Below are positions 50,901-62,900 of a DNA stretch of 64,000 nt, in pieces. Each line of letters starts with the position of its first letter. Position 1 is the first letter of the stretch. The stretch lies in the NCBI GenBank assembly GCA_903870275.1, contig CAIQCK010000045.1:1-64000 (forward strand). The letters are read 5' to 3'. This DNA comes from an uncultured bacterium. Its GTDB lineage: Bacteria; Verrucomicrobiota; Verrucomicrobiia; CAIQCK01. Position numbers and translations under genes: made by a program. The notes under the pieces are model-generated. The model worked only from the letters and a program-made list of their open reading frames with translations. It searched no databases and was not told the DNA's origin.

Positions 50901-53900
50901 TCACCGCTATTGGTCCAAAGCGAGCCAGCCCCTGTCACCAAAACCGAGTTATTGCTGGCCGTGGCGTTATAACCGATGTAACCGTAGCTGCTGATCACCG
51001 TGCCGCCGTTGGTAATCGTCAGGCTGTTGCCCGAACCGGACAAGCCGACATTGAGGTCCCGGTAGTTCAGCCACAATGACCCAACCCCTGTGACCGCCAC
51101 CGAATTGTTGCTGGCCTCCTGATAGTAGCCGATGTAGCCGTAGCGATTTGTAACCCGACCACCATCAGCAATGGTCAAGCTGTTCATGGACCCATACAAA
51201 CCAACCTGTAGATTGAGTGCAGAACTCAAGAACGAGTTCGTGCCGGTCACGACAACCACATTATGGTTTGCGCCGGTCATGTCACCGATATAGGTGTAGG
51301 CTGCATCCATCACCAAGCCGCCATTGCTGATCGTCAACTGGTTGAACGATCCTGTGTAACCAACATGGAAGTCGCCCCCGTTACTCCAAAGCGAACCGAT
51401 CCCGGTGACCAGCGCAGAGTTGTTTCCTGCATTGCGACCGACAACGCCGCCCCATGCATCCAGAACCTGGCCTCCATTGGTTATGATCAAGCTGTTGCCG
51501 TAACCATTAAGGCCAACATAGGCCGTGGCGGCTGAAATCACTTGCGCGCCGTTGGCGACGACCAATCTATTGCTCGGGCTGCCACTACCGACGTGCAGAT
51601 TGTTGTTGATGCTCCAGAGAGACCCCGTGTCCGACACCAGCACTGAGTTAAAACCGCTGCCGTTGCGACCCACGACGCCGTCCGCGCTGGTCACTTGTCC
51701 GCCGTTCATAATGACAAGCGTGTTGTTGGTGCTGTTATTGCCCACATACAAGCCGCCGCTGTTGTTCCAGACGGAGCCTGTGCCGGTCACAATGGCCGCG
51801 TTGTTTCCCCCACTGGGATCGAAACCGATGTAGCCGGTGCCGTTCGCCAGCCTGCCGCCGTTCGTAATTGTCAACTGATTGAACATTCCAGTGACACCGA
51901 CATAGAAGTTGCCGCTGTTGCTCCACAGTGACCCCGCGTTGCCGATCCAGACGGTGTTGTTGCTGGAGGTGGCTGAGTTGCCAAGAATGCCATCACCCGC
52001 ACTGAGGATCATGCCGCCGTTGGTAACTGCAAGCTGATTGAACGAACCCGTGCCGCCAACCGTCACGGAACCGTCGAGAATGCCGCTGCCGCCAACTGTC
52101 AGTCTTCCACCGCCGTCGTTTACGAAGTTCGTCAGGTTGGCCACACCGCCCGATACCGTCCACGTCCCGAAGTTGGTCGCCACGCCCACGTCCTGCTCGC
52201 CGCCGCTCTGCACCACGCTGCCGCTGACTTCGTTCACAAAAGTCACCGATATGTTCGTGCCACCGGTGAGTTGGAAGCTGCCCGCATTGTCAAAGAGGGT
52301 CGGATCGAAGATGCCGCCCGTTTGCAGGAATGTCCCCAGATTGGTCATCGTCGTGACAGTGACTACGCCGCCGGTCACCGTAAACACGCCCTGGTTTTGC
52401 ATCCCCGAAACAATCAGACTGCCGTTGTTGACCAGCAGCGCATTAGTGCCCAGACTGAACGTGCCCAGCACATCCACCGTGCCACCGCTGCCAATCACCA
52501 ACTCGTTGCTCGTGCCTTGCATGCCGACATACAGGTTGCCAGTGTTCATCCACAACGAACCGGTTCCGGTCACCACCACGATGTTGCTGTTGGCCCCCGC
52601 GTTGTTGCCGATGTAACCGTTTACATCCACCACCCGCCCGCCGTTGGTGATCGTCAATGTGTTGCCCAAACCCTGATTGCCCACGTAGAGGTTGCCGGCG
52701 TTGCTCCAGACCGAGCCAACACCAGAGACAAGCACACTGTTGTTGTTGGCGCCGGCGTTGTTGCCAATGTAGCCATTGGCGTTGAACATCTGGCCGCTAT
52801 TGGCAATCACCAGACTATTGCCCGATCCGGAATAGCCGACGCGTTGATCCAGACTGTTGCTCCAGAGCGAACCATTCCCCGTGACCAGCGCCCAGTTGTT
52901 GCTCGCGCTCAAATTGTAGCCGACGGATCCATAAGTATTGAATACCTGGCCGCCATTCGTGATGGTCAGGTTGTTGCCGGAGCCGGAGTAGCCCACCGAT
53001 AGCGTGCCGCTGTTATTCCACGCCGAGCCTGCCCCGGAAACGAGGACGGAATTATTGCTGCCGCTGGCGTTGTAGCCCACGTAACCGCTGACGTTAAACA
53101 CCCGGCCGGTATTCGCGATGGTGGCATTGTTGAACGACCCGGAGAAACCCACGAACAGATTGGCGCTGTTGCTCCACATCGAGCCGGCACCCGTCACCAA
53201 CGCCCAGTTGCTATTGGCGGTGCCGAAGTAGCCGATGGAGCCGTGAGGACTGATCACCTGACCGCCATTGGTAATCGTCAGGCTGTTTCCAGAACCGCCG
53301 TAACCGACCGAAAGAACATCCACATTGCTCCAGAGCGACCCGCTGCCAGTCACCAGCACCGAGTTGTTGTTTCCGCCGCTGTTGAAGCCGACGTAGCCAT
53401 TCGAACCGACAACCTGGCCGCTGTTGCCGATGGTCAGACTGTTGCCCACCCCAGAATAGCCGGCATAGAGACCGCCGTAATTGGTCCACAGCGATCCGGA
53501 ACCGCCAACGACCGCGGCATTGTTGCTGGACGAAGCGCTCCAACCGATGTAAGCCGCGCTGTTCGCAACACGGCCGCCGTTGGTGATGGTCAGATTATTG
53601 AAAGAACCCGTTTCACCCACAGACAGGGTGCCGTTGTTGTTCCAAAGAGAGCCAGCGCCGGTGACCAGCACGGAATTATGGAAGGCGCTGGTGGTTTTGC
53701 CAATGGAAGCGCTGGTGCCAAACACCTGACCGCTGTTGGCAATGGTCAGGCTGTTGGCCGAGCCGTTGAGGCCGATCTCAATGGAGGTGCCGTTGCTCCA
53801 GACGGAACCGCTCCCCGTGACCAGAATGCTGTTGTTGCTCGCGCTGCTGCTGTAGCCGACATGGGCAAACCCGTTGAGCAGTTGTGCTCCGCCGGAAACC

Positions 53901-56900
53901 GTCAGGGTGTTGGAGGCGCCGTTGAAGCCGAAGTTCATGCCGCCGCTGTTGCTCCAGAGCGATCCGACGCCGCTAATGACGATGCTGTTGTTGCTGGAGG
54001 CGCTGTTGAACCCGATGAAGCTGATGGTATCATACACCTGCCCGCCGCCGGTCACCGTCAGACTGTTGGAGCCGACCGTGGCGCCGACGTAAAGGCTTCC
54101 GCTGTTAGTCCAAATCGAGCCGGGACCGGTGACAAGAACCGAGTTGTTGCTCGCGGTGCCGCTGTAGCCGCCGATGTAACCGTCCTGATCCAAAACCTTG
54201 CCGCCGCTGGTGATGACCAGGCTGTTGCCTGCGCCATTATTTCCGACGTACAGATTACTGCTATTGATCCAGAGCGAACCCGTACCCGTGACCGTGACCG
54301 TATTATTGCTCGCGGTAGAGTTATAGCCCACGTAGCCGTAGGCATCCTGCACCCGGCCGCTGTTGGCTATCGTCGCACTGTTGCCAGAACCCAAAAGGCC
54401 CACCGTGAAGTTGGTGACGTTGTTCCAGACCGAACCGGCGCCGGTCACGAGCACGGAATTGTTGCTGGAACTGTAGCCAACGACGCCGCCACCACTGAAC
54501 AGCTGGCCACCGTTGGCGATCGTGACATTGTTGCTGGTGCCAGACGACCCCACCACGACATCGCCGCCGTTGCTCCATACCGAACCAATGTCGGTCAGGA
54601 ACACCGAGTTATTGGTGGCACTGTTGTAGTTGCCGATGGTGGTCCAATAAGTTTCAACAACCTGTCCGCCATTGGTGATAATCAAACGGTTGCCCGAACC
54701 ATAATCACCGACAGCTAGGAAAATGTTGCTCCATAGAGAACCGGCGCCGGTCACGATCACCGCATTGTTGCTGGCTGTGGAGATTTCGCCAATAGCGCTG
54801 AAGGAACCCAATACTTTCCCTCCATTGGCGATTGTCAGACTGTTGCTCGAACCACTGGAGCCGACATGCAGGACGCTGCTGCTGCTCCATGTCGAACCAG
54901 CCCCGGTGACCAAAACCGAATTGTTGCTGGCGCTGGTTGCTGCGCCAACGTAGGCATTAACTCCCGTGACTCGGCCGCCATTGGCGATGATCAGTGTATT
55001 GCCCGCGCTGTTGCTGCCAATCGCCAACATGCCCGAGTTCCATAACGAACCGCTTCCAGTCACCAAGGCTGTGTTGTACAAGCTGGAATTACTGACTCCC
55101 AACCCACCCATCACGTTGTAAACCGAGGCGCCATTCGAAATGTTCAACTGATTGCCGGAACTGATGCGGCCGACTTGAATGTTTGCATTCGGATTGGTCC
55201 ATACGGTTCCCGGTCCCACCACGTTCACCGCGCTGGTGACGCCGACCGCACCGCCCAAGATGATATTGCCAGACCCACTGACCGAGTTGGTGCCGCCGAG
55301 GATGTTCCATGTCGCCGTCTGGCCCGGCGTGGAGCCAATGAAGAAATTACTGCCAAACGGAAAGACAAGTTGCGAACCGCTGCGCGTGACCAGCATGCCG
55401 GCATTGAAATTGAAAATCGAGTTGGTTGCGCTCGTGGTATTGTTAGTGATGAACAGGTTGTCAACAACGATGCTGCCGCCGTTGAAGTTGAGCGTGCCAT
55501 TGCGCACATCGAGAGCGCCTCGGCCTGCGGCGTTGGTGGCGTAGAGGCTGCCGCTGACGACTGCAATGAAATTGCCAGTGGACGGTCCATAGCCGATCAC
55601 TATATTCGTGGCTGTCACCACGCCGCCATTGGCGCTGGTGAGCGAGTTACCTGAGCCGTTCCAGCCGACGTAGAGGCTGTCGCTGTTGCTCCACATCGAG
55701 CCGGAGCCGGTGACGAGCACCGAGTTGCCGTTCGCCGTGGTGTTGTTGCCGAGATCGCCGACGGCGTCCGACACCACGCCGCCGTTGGCGATGGTCAGCA
55801 CGTTATGTGGGCCGGCCCAGCCGACATAGAGATAGCCCACGGTACTCCACATCGACCCGGTGCCGCTAACCGTCGCCACGTTGTAATTCCCGCTGGTTTG
55901 TTGGCCCAACCAGCTGTTGGCACCGCACAAGATCGCTCCGCCGTTGGTGATCAACAGCACATTCCCGAAGCTAAAACCGCCGATAAGGAAATCGCCGCTG
56001 GTGGTTCTCAGCGTCGAGTTGGTGCCGGCAATGGTTAAAAAGCTGTCGTACCCCGAGTTTTCCGTGCCCACGTAGAAGGCCGAAGCTGATATCAACCCGC
56101 CATTACGAATGGTCGCGCCGTTGCCAATGCCGTCACGGCCAACATAGATGGGACCGTTCGTGCAGACCCAAGCCGAACCCGGCCCGTCCACGAGCACGGT
56201 GTTGTTGTTGTTATTGATGTCGCCTGCGGCCAAGTAATTGGCGACAGAACCCGCTGCGCTGCTCACCACGGCGCCGCCGTTGATTATGAGTTGGTTTCCG
56301 TGACCCTGGTTGCCGACATACAGATTACCGTTGTTGTTCCACTGGGAATTGGTGCCACTGACCAGCGCCGTGTTGTTGCCGGAACCGTAAGTATAACCGA
56401 CATAGCCGGTTGTGTTATTGACCACGCCGCCATTAGTGATGATCAGAATATTGCCCGAACCGCTGGAGCCTAGCGCTAGGAAGGAACTGTTACTCCAAAG
56501 CGAGCCGGCGCCGGTCACCAGCATGACGTTGTTGCTGCTGGACGCGGTGCTGCCGAGCGTGGTGCCGCCGCTGGCGACTCGCGCCACTGCGCCGTTGGTG
56601 ACCACCACGGTGTTGAACGAGCCCGTATTACCTATGGTCACGCCGCTGCCAAAGAACTGGCTGCCGCCGATCAGGTTCAGCGTCGCGCCGGTGCCCGTGT
56701 TGCCCACAACGAAGGCAGCGCCGTTGGAAACAACCGTGCCGCCGCTGTTGAGCGTGCCGCCGTTGAAATTGACCACGCTGTTGGCCCCGTTGGTGACGAA
56801 AAGCCGGTTCACTGTCACCGTGCCGCTGTTGAGGGCCAGCGTGCCGTAGTTCACGTTTAACGCACCGTTGGCGCTCGTGTTGGTGGCGTAGAGCCAGCCG

Positions 56901-59900
56901 CCGGAGACGGCAAGCAGGTTTCCCACGGAGGACGACTGCTCACCCACAACGATATTGGTGCCGATGACCGTGCCTCCATTTGCCACCACCAAAACATTCG
57001 ATGGCCCCACGCGACCCACAGTCAACCCGGAATCGGTTTGCAGCAGGGAGCCGTTGCCGGTGACCAGCACGCTGTTGTTGCTTGCGGTTGCGCCATTCGC
57101 CATCTGAAACAGGGGGCTGAAAACCTGCCCGCCATTGGTCACCACCAGGCTGTTGCCGGAGCCGGAGTTGCCCAGCACCAACCGGAGACTGTTGGTCCAG
57201 ATCGCGCCCGGCCCGGACACCATCACATAGTTGTTGCTGCTGGACGCAGCGTTGGCCACGATGCTGGTCGGGGCGAATACAAGCCCGCCGTCGGTGATCG
57301 CCATGCCATTGGCCGAACCGTTGTTTCCAAGGAGCAATTGGACGCTGTTCGACCACAGGGATCCCGCCCCCATGACCTGCACGAAATTGTTGCTGCCGGC
57401 GAAGGTGCCAACGTAGCCATTGGCACCAAGCACCTGCCCTCCGTTGGCAATCGTCAGGCTGTTGCTGGAACCATAGCTGCCAACATATAAAGTGCCGCCG
57501 TTGCTCCAAACCGAACCACTATCACTGACCACAACCGAGTTGTTCCACGCGCTGGTGGTGTTACCCACAATGCCGGTGGCGGTAAACAGTTGCGCTCCAT
57601 TAACAACGCTCAGGTTGTTGCCGGACCCGTTGTAGCCCACATCCAGTTCTTTTGTGATCGTCCAAACGCTTCCTGTCCCGGTAATCAAAGCCACATTGTT
57701 GCTGCTGGTCACAAGATTCCCGACATAGCCCATCGGGCTGAACGCTTGCGCTCCGTTTGATATGATCAACGTATTCATGGAACCACTGTGGCCCACAACC
57801 AAATGCGCACCGTTGGTCCATACCGAACCGTTTCCAGTCAGTAACGCGAGATTATTGCTACTGGTGATGTCATTGCCGATGAAACTGTCCCAACTGATCA
57901 CGGTCGCGCCGTTTGCGATTTGCAGCCGGTTCCCGAAACCACTGTCGCCCACAGCCAGTAGCGCGTTGTTGGACCAAAGGGAGCCGGCCCCGGTGACGAA
58001 GGCAAAATTGTTCGAGCTGGTGGACGCGTTGGCAAACAGGCCGGTGCCGGTGAGCAGATGCGCGCCGCTGGCGATGGTCAAACTGTTGCTGCTGCCACTC
58101 CAGCCAAGATCCAATTCCGAGGTCAGAGCCAGGACCGTGCCTGTTCCGGTCAGCCACACGGAGTTGTTGCTGCTGGAAGCAAGGTTGCCAACGTAGCCGA
58201 GGCCGGCGACCGCCTGACCTCCATTGGCAAGAATCAGCGCGTTGCCTGCGCCACCGTGGCCAACCACGATAAAAGTGTTATTAGTCCAAAGCGAGGACGC
58301 GCCGGTCACCAGGACGGAGTTGTTATTGGCTCCGGCATTGAGGCCGATGAAACCATTCGAGGACAGCACCTGGGCGCCACTCGAAACGGTCATCTGGTTC
58401 CCGGAACTTGCGATGCCCAATTTCACTTCCGAACTGGAATTGGACCACACCGTCCCCGGGCCGCTCACGTTCACGGTGCCGGTCGCGCCTGCCGCTCCGC
58501 CAAGGAGCACGTCCCCGATGTAGCCGGCCCAGCCGACGGTATTGGTGCCGCCGAGCATGTTCCATGTCGCCGTCTGCCCAGCCGTCGCGCCGATGAAAAA
58601 GTTGCTGCCCGACGGCATGACGAACTGCGAGCCGTTCAGCGTGGTCAACGTGCCGGAGTTGAAGTTGAACACCGAGTTGGCGGCAATGCCGCTGTTGTTG
58701 GTCACGAAGAAAAAGTTGGCCACGATGTTGCCGCCATTGAAGTTGAGCGTGCCGTTGCGCACATCGAGAGCACCCATGCCAGCGCCGTTGGTTGCATAAA
58801 GATTGCCGCCGGAGACGGTGACGACGTTGCCGGTGGAGGTGGGGGTGGCGCCGACGACGATGTTGATGGCCGAGACGGTACCGCCGTTACTGATCGTCAG
58901 ATAATTACCCGGACCGACCTCGCCGACCTCCAGATTGGCACTGTTGAGCCAGAGCGAACCGGTGCCCGTGACCACCACCCCGTTGTTGCTCGATCCGCTG
59001 CTGAACGCGCCGATATGACCATTGACATCGAAAACCTGCCCACTGTTGGCGATGGTCACGCTGTTGCCCCAGTTGTTGTCGTCACTGACATACAAATCCG
59101 CCCGGTTGCTCCAGACCGAGCCGGGGCCACTGACCAATACCGCGTTGCGGTTCGCGCCCGCCATGTCGCCCACGTAACTGTTGTCGTTGACCACCCAGCC
59201 GCCATTGGTAATGGTCAGTTGGTTGCCGGAACCATACACACCCACCCACAAGTCGCTGTTGTTGCTCCAGACCGAACCGGCGCCGCTGACCACCGCCACG
59301 TTGTTGCTCGCTCCATCTAATAAGCCCAGGTTGCCGGTATCGCTACGCACTTGGGCGCCATTGTTGACCGTCAGTTGGTTGCCCGAGCCGGAGACCCCTA
59401 CGACCAGATCGCTGCCATTGCTCCAGAGCGAACCGGGACCGTTGACAAACACAATGTTATTGCTGGCCGAAACGTCCCAGCCGATGTTGCCGTGGGCGTC
59501 GAGCACTTGGCCGTTATTGATGATCATCTGGTTACCCGAACTCTGATTGCCGATATACAGATCGCCGCTGTTCTGCCAATGGGAATTGCCGCTGATCACC
59601 TGACCGCCGTTGGTGATGATGAGGCTGTTGCCGGAGCCGGAATTGTCGACGCAGAGTGTGAAGTTGTTGCTCCAGAGCGAGCCGGCACCGGTGACAGTGA
59701 CAGTGTTGCCGCCGCCTGTAAAGCCGATGAAGCCATTGTCGTTGAAGACTTGGCCGCCGTTGGCAATGGTCAGGGTGTTGTTGGAGCCAGCATAGCCGGC
59801 ATACAATGTGCCGCTGTTGTTCCAGAGCGAGCCGGAGCCAGTGACAGTGACAGTGTTGCTGCTGCTGTTGTAGCCGATGTAACCGGACGCATCGAACACC

Positions 59901-62900
59901 TGCCCGCCGTTGGCGATGGTCAGAAAATTATTTGGTCCGACCTCGCCGACCTCCAGATTGGCGCTGTTGCGCCAGAGTGAACCGGCGCCCGTCACCACCA
60001 CCCCGTTGTTGCTCGAACCGCTGCTGAACGCCCCAATATGACCACTGGCATCGAAAACCTGCCCACCGTTGGCGATGGTCACACTGTTGCCCCAGTTGTT
60101 GTCATCGCTCACATACAAATCCGCCCGGTTGCTCCAGACCGAGCCGGGGCCACTGACCCATACCGCGTTGCGGTTCGCGCCCGCCATGGCGCCCACGTAA
60201 CCGTTGCCGTTGACCACTCTGCCGCCATTGGTGATGGTCAGTTGGTTGCCGGAACCGTACAAACCCATCCAGAAGTCGCTGTTGTTGCTCCAGACCGTCC
60301 CCGCGCCGCTGACCAGCGCCACGTTGTTGCTCGCTCCATCGAAAAAGCCCACGTTGCCGCTATCGCTAAGCACTTGGGCGCCATTGTTGATCGTCAATTG
60401 GTTGCCCGAGCCGGAGACCCCTACGATCAGATCGCTGCCATTGCTCCAGAGCGAGCCGGCACCGGTGACCGTGACAGTGTTGCTGCCGCCTGTAAAGCCG
60501 ATGAAACCGTTGGCGCTGAAGACCTGGCCGCCGTTGGCAATGGTCAGGGTGTTGTTGGAGCCAGCATAGCCGGCATACAAAATGCCGCTGTTGTTCCAGA
60601 GCGAGCCGGCGCCAGTCACGAGCACGGAGTTGTTGCTGGAAGCAGATGAATTGCCGAGAATGGCGTTGCCAGCGCTCAGAACCCTGCCACCGTTGGTGAT
60701 CGTAAGCTGGCTGAATACTCCCGTATCCCCCACCGTCACCAACCCGTTAAGCACCCCGCCCGACACAGTCAACGCTCCTCCGTTGTCGTTGACGAAGTTG
60801 GTCAGGTTGGCCACACCGCCGGAGATCGTCCACGAGCCCAAGTTGGTTGCTGTGCTCACATCGTGTTCGCCCCCACTCTGCAATACAACGCCGGAGGCCT
60901 CATTGAGAAACACGGTGTCCATGTTGGTGCCGCCAGTCAGCTGCCACGTCCCCGTGTTGTCGTAAAACGTGGGATCGAACAGGCCGCCGGATTGGCGGAA
61001 GAGGCCGGCATTGGTCACCACGTTCACCACCGCCAGACCGCTACCCATCGCAAACTGACCCGAAGCAGTGACCGCCATGCTGGGCGCGATCAGCGTCGCC
61101 ACATTGGTCGCTGAGGCATTGGCTGCAATCGTCAACCCGTCGGCAAATATGTTGGTGCCGCTCACCAGATTCATCGTGGCCACACTAGTGCCGTTTCCAA
61201 CGACGAAGGCCGAGCCGTTGGAGACGACGGTGCCGCCGCTGTTGAGCGTACCGCCGTTGAAGTTGACCACGCTGTTGGCCCCCTTGGTGACAAGTAGCTG
61301 GTTCACCGTCACCGTGCCGCCGTTGAAGTTGAGCGTGCCGTAGTTCACGTTGAGCGAGCCGGTGCCAGCGGTGTTGGTCGCGTAGAGGTTGCCGCCGGAG
61401 ACGGTGATGACGTTGCCGGTGGACGGGCTGTAACCAATGAAGACGTTGGTGGCGATCACTGTGCCGCCATTGGCAATCGTCAGGCTGTTGCTGGAACCTT
61501 GAAAGCCAGCATACAGAGACAAGCTATTGCTCCAAACCGAACCGGCGCCCGTCACGATCACTGAGTTGCTGGCAGCATCGAAACCAAAACCAATGGAACC
61601 GTTGGTGCTGATCACCAGACCGCCGTTGGTGATGATCAGGCTGTTGCCGAAGCCGTCGTTGCCGACAAAGAGACCACCGCCAAAAACGCCGCCGTTGTTG
61701 TTCCAAACTGAACCGGCGCCCGTCACGATCACTGAGTTGTTACTCTGGTGGACACCCATGCCGATGTCGCCATTGGCACTGAACACGGTGCCGCTATTAG
61801 CGATGGTCACACTGTTGCCGGAACCATTCATGCCGACGATGAGATCGCCGCGGTTGCTCCAAATCGAACCGGCGCCCGTCACGACCACCCAGCTGTTGCT
61901 GGCCATGGAACCGTAGTCGCCGGCGACACGGCCCCCGTCGTCGAAAACCCCGCCGCCGTTGCTGATGGTCAGGCTGTTGCCGTAGCCACTGTAGCCGACA
62001 TAGAGGCCGCCGCTGTTGCTCCAGACGGAGCCAGCGCCGGCCACGAGCACTGAATTGTTGATCGAGCCGAGGTTGTGGCCGATGTAGCCGTTGGTATCGA
62101 ACACCGCACCGCCGTTGCTGATCGTCAGGCTGTTGCTGGAACCACCGTAGCCGATGTAGATGCTGCTGTAGGGGATGCCGTTATTATTCCACACCGAGCC
62201 GGAGCCAGTCACGACCGCCGAGTTGCTGTTCCCATTATAGTGGCCGACGTAGCCATTCGCCGTGAACACCGCACCGCCGTTGGTGATCATCAGACTGTTG
62301 CCGGAACCATAGTAGCCGACATCGAGACTGCCGCTGTTGCTCCAGATCGAACCGGCACCCGACACCATCGCCAAATTGTTGCCGGAGGCGGTGCCGTAGC
62401 CGATGTAACCGTTGGTATTGAGCACCGCCCCGCCATTGGCAATCATCAGGCTGTTGCCGGAACCAGCGTAGCCGACATGGAGGTCGTTGTTGTTGCTCCA
62501 GACCGAGCCGGAGCCGGTGACATTGACAATGCCAACACCATTGCCAACGTTAATGTTGCCGATAATGGTGTCGCCGCCACTGCCTTCCTGCATCTGGGCA
62601 ATGCCGCCCACGATGTTCCACGTGCCGGTTTTGCCCGTCGCCGTTCCGCTGCCGATGACAAAGTCTTGGTTGGCCGTGACAATCGTGGAGTTGGTGGTGG
62701 TCGTCAGCGTGCCGGCCCCGAAGTTGAACACGGCCCTGGTGGTTCCGACGTTATTAGTCATCCACAATGAGTTGGCGGAAATGACGCCGCCACTGAAATT
62801 GAGCGTGCCGTAGCGAATGTTGAGCAAGCCGCTACCAACCATATTGGTCACGTAGAGGTTGCCGCCCGAGAGGGTGATGACATTGCCAGTGGAGGGCCAG

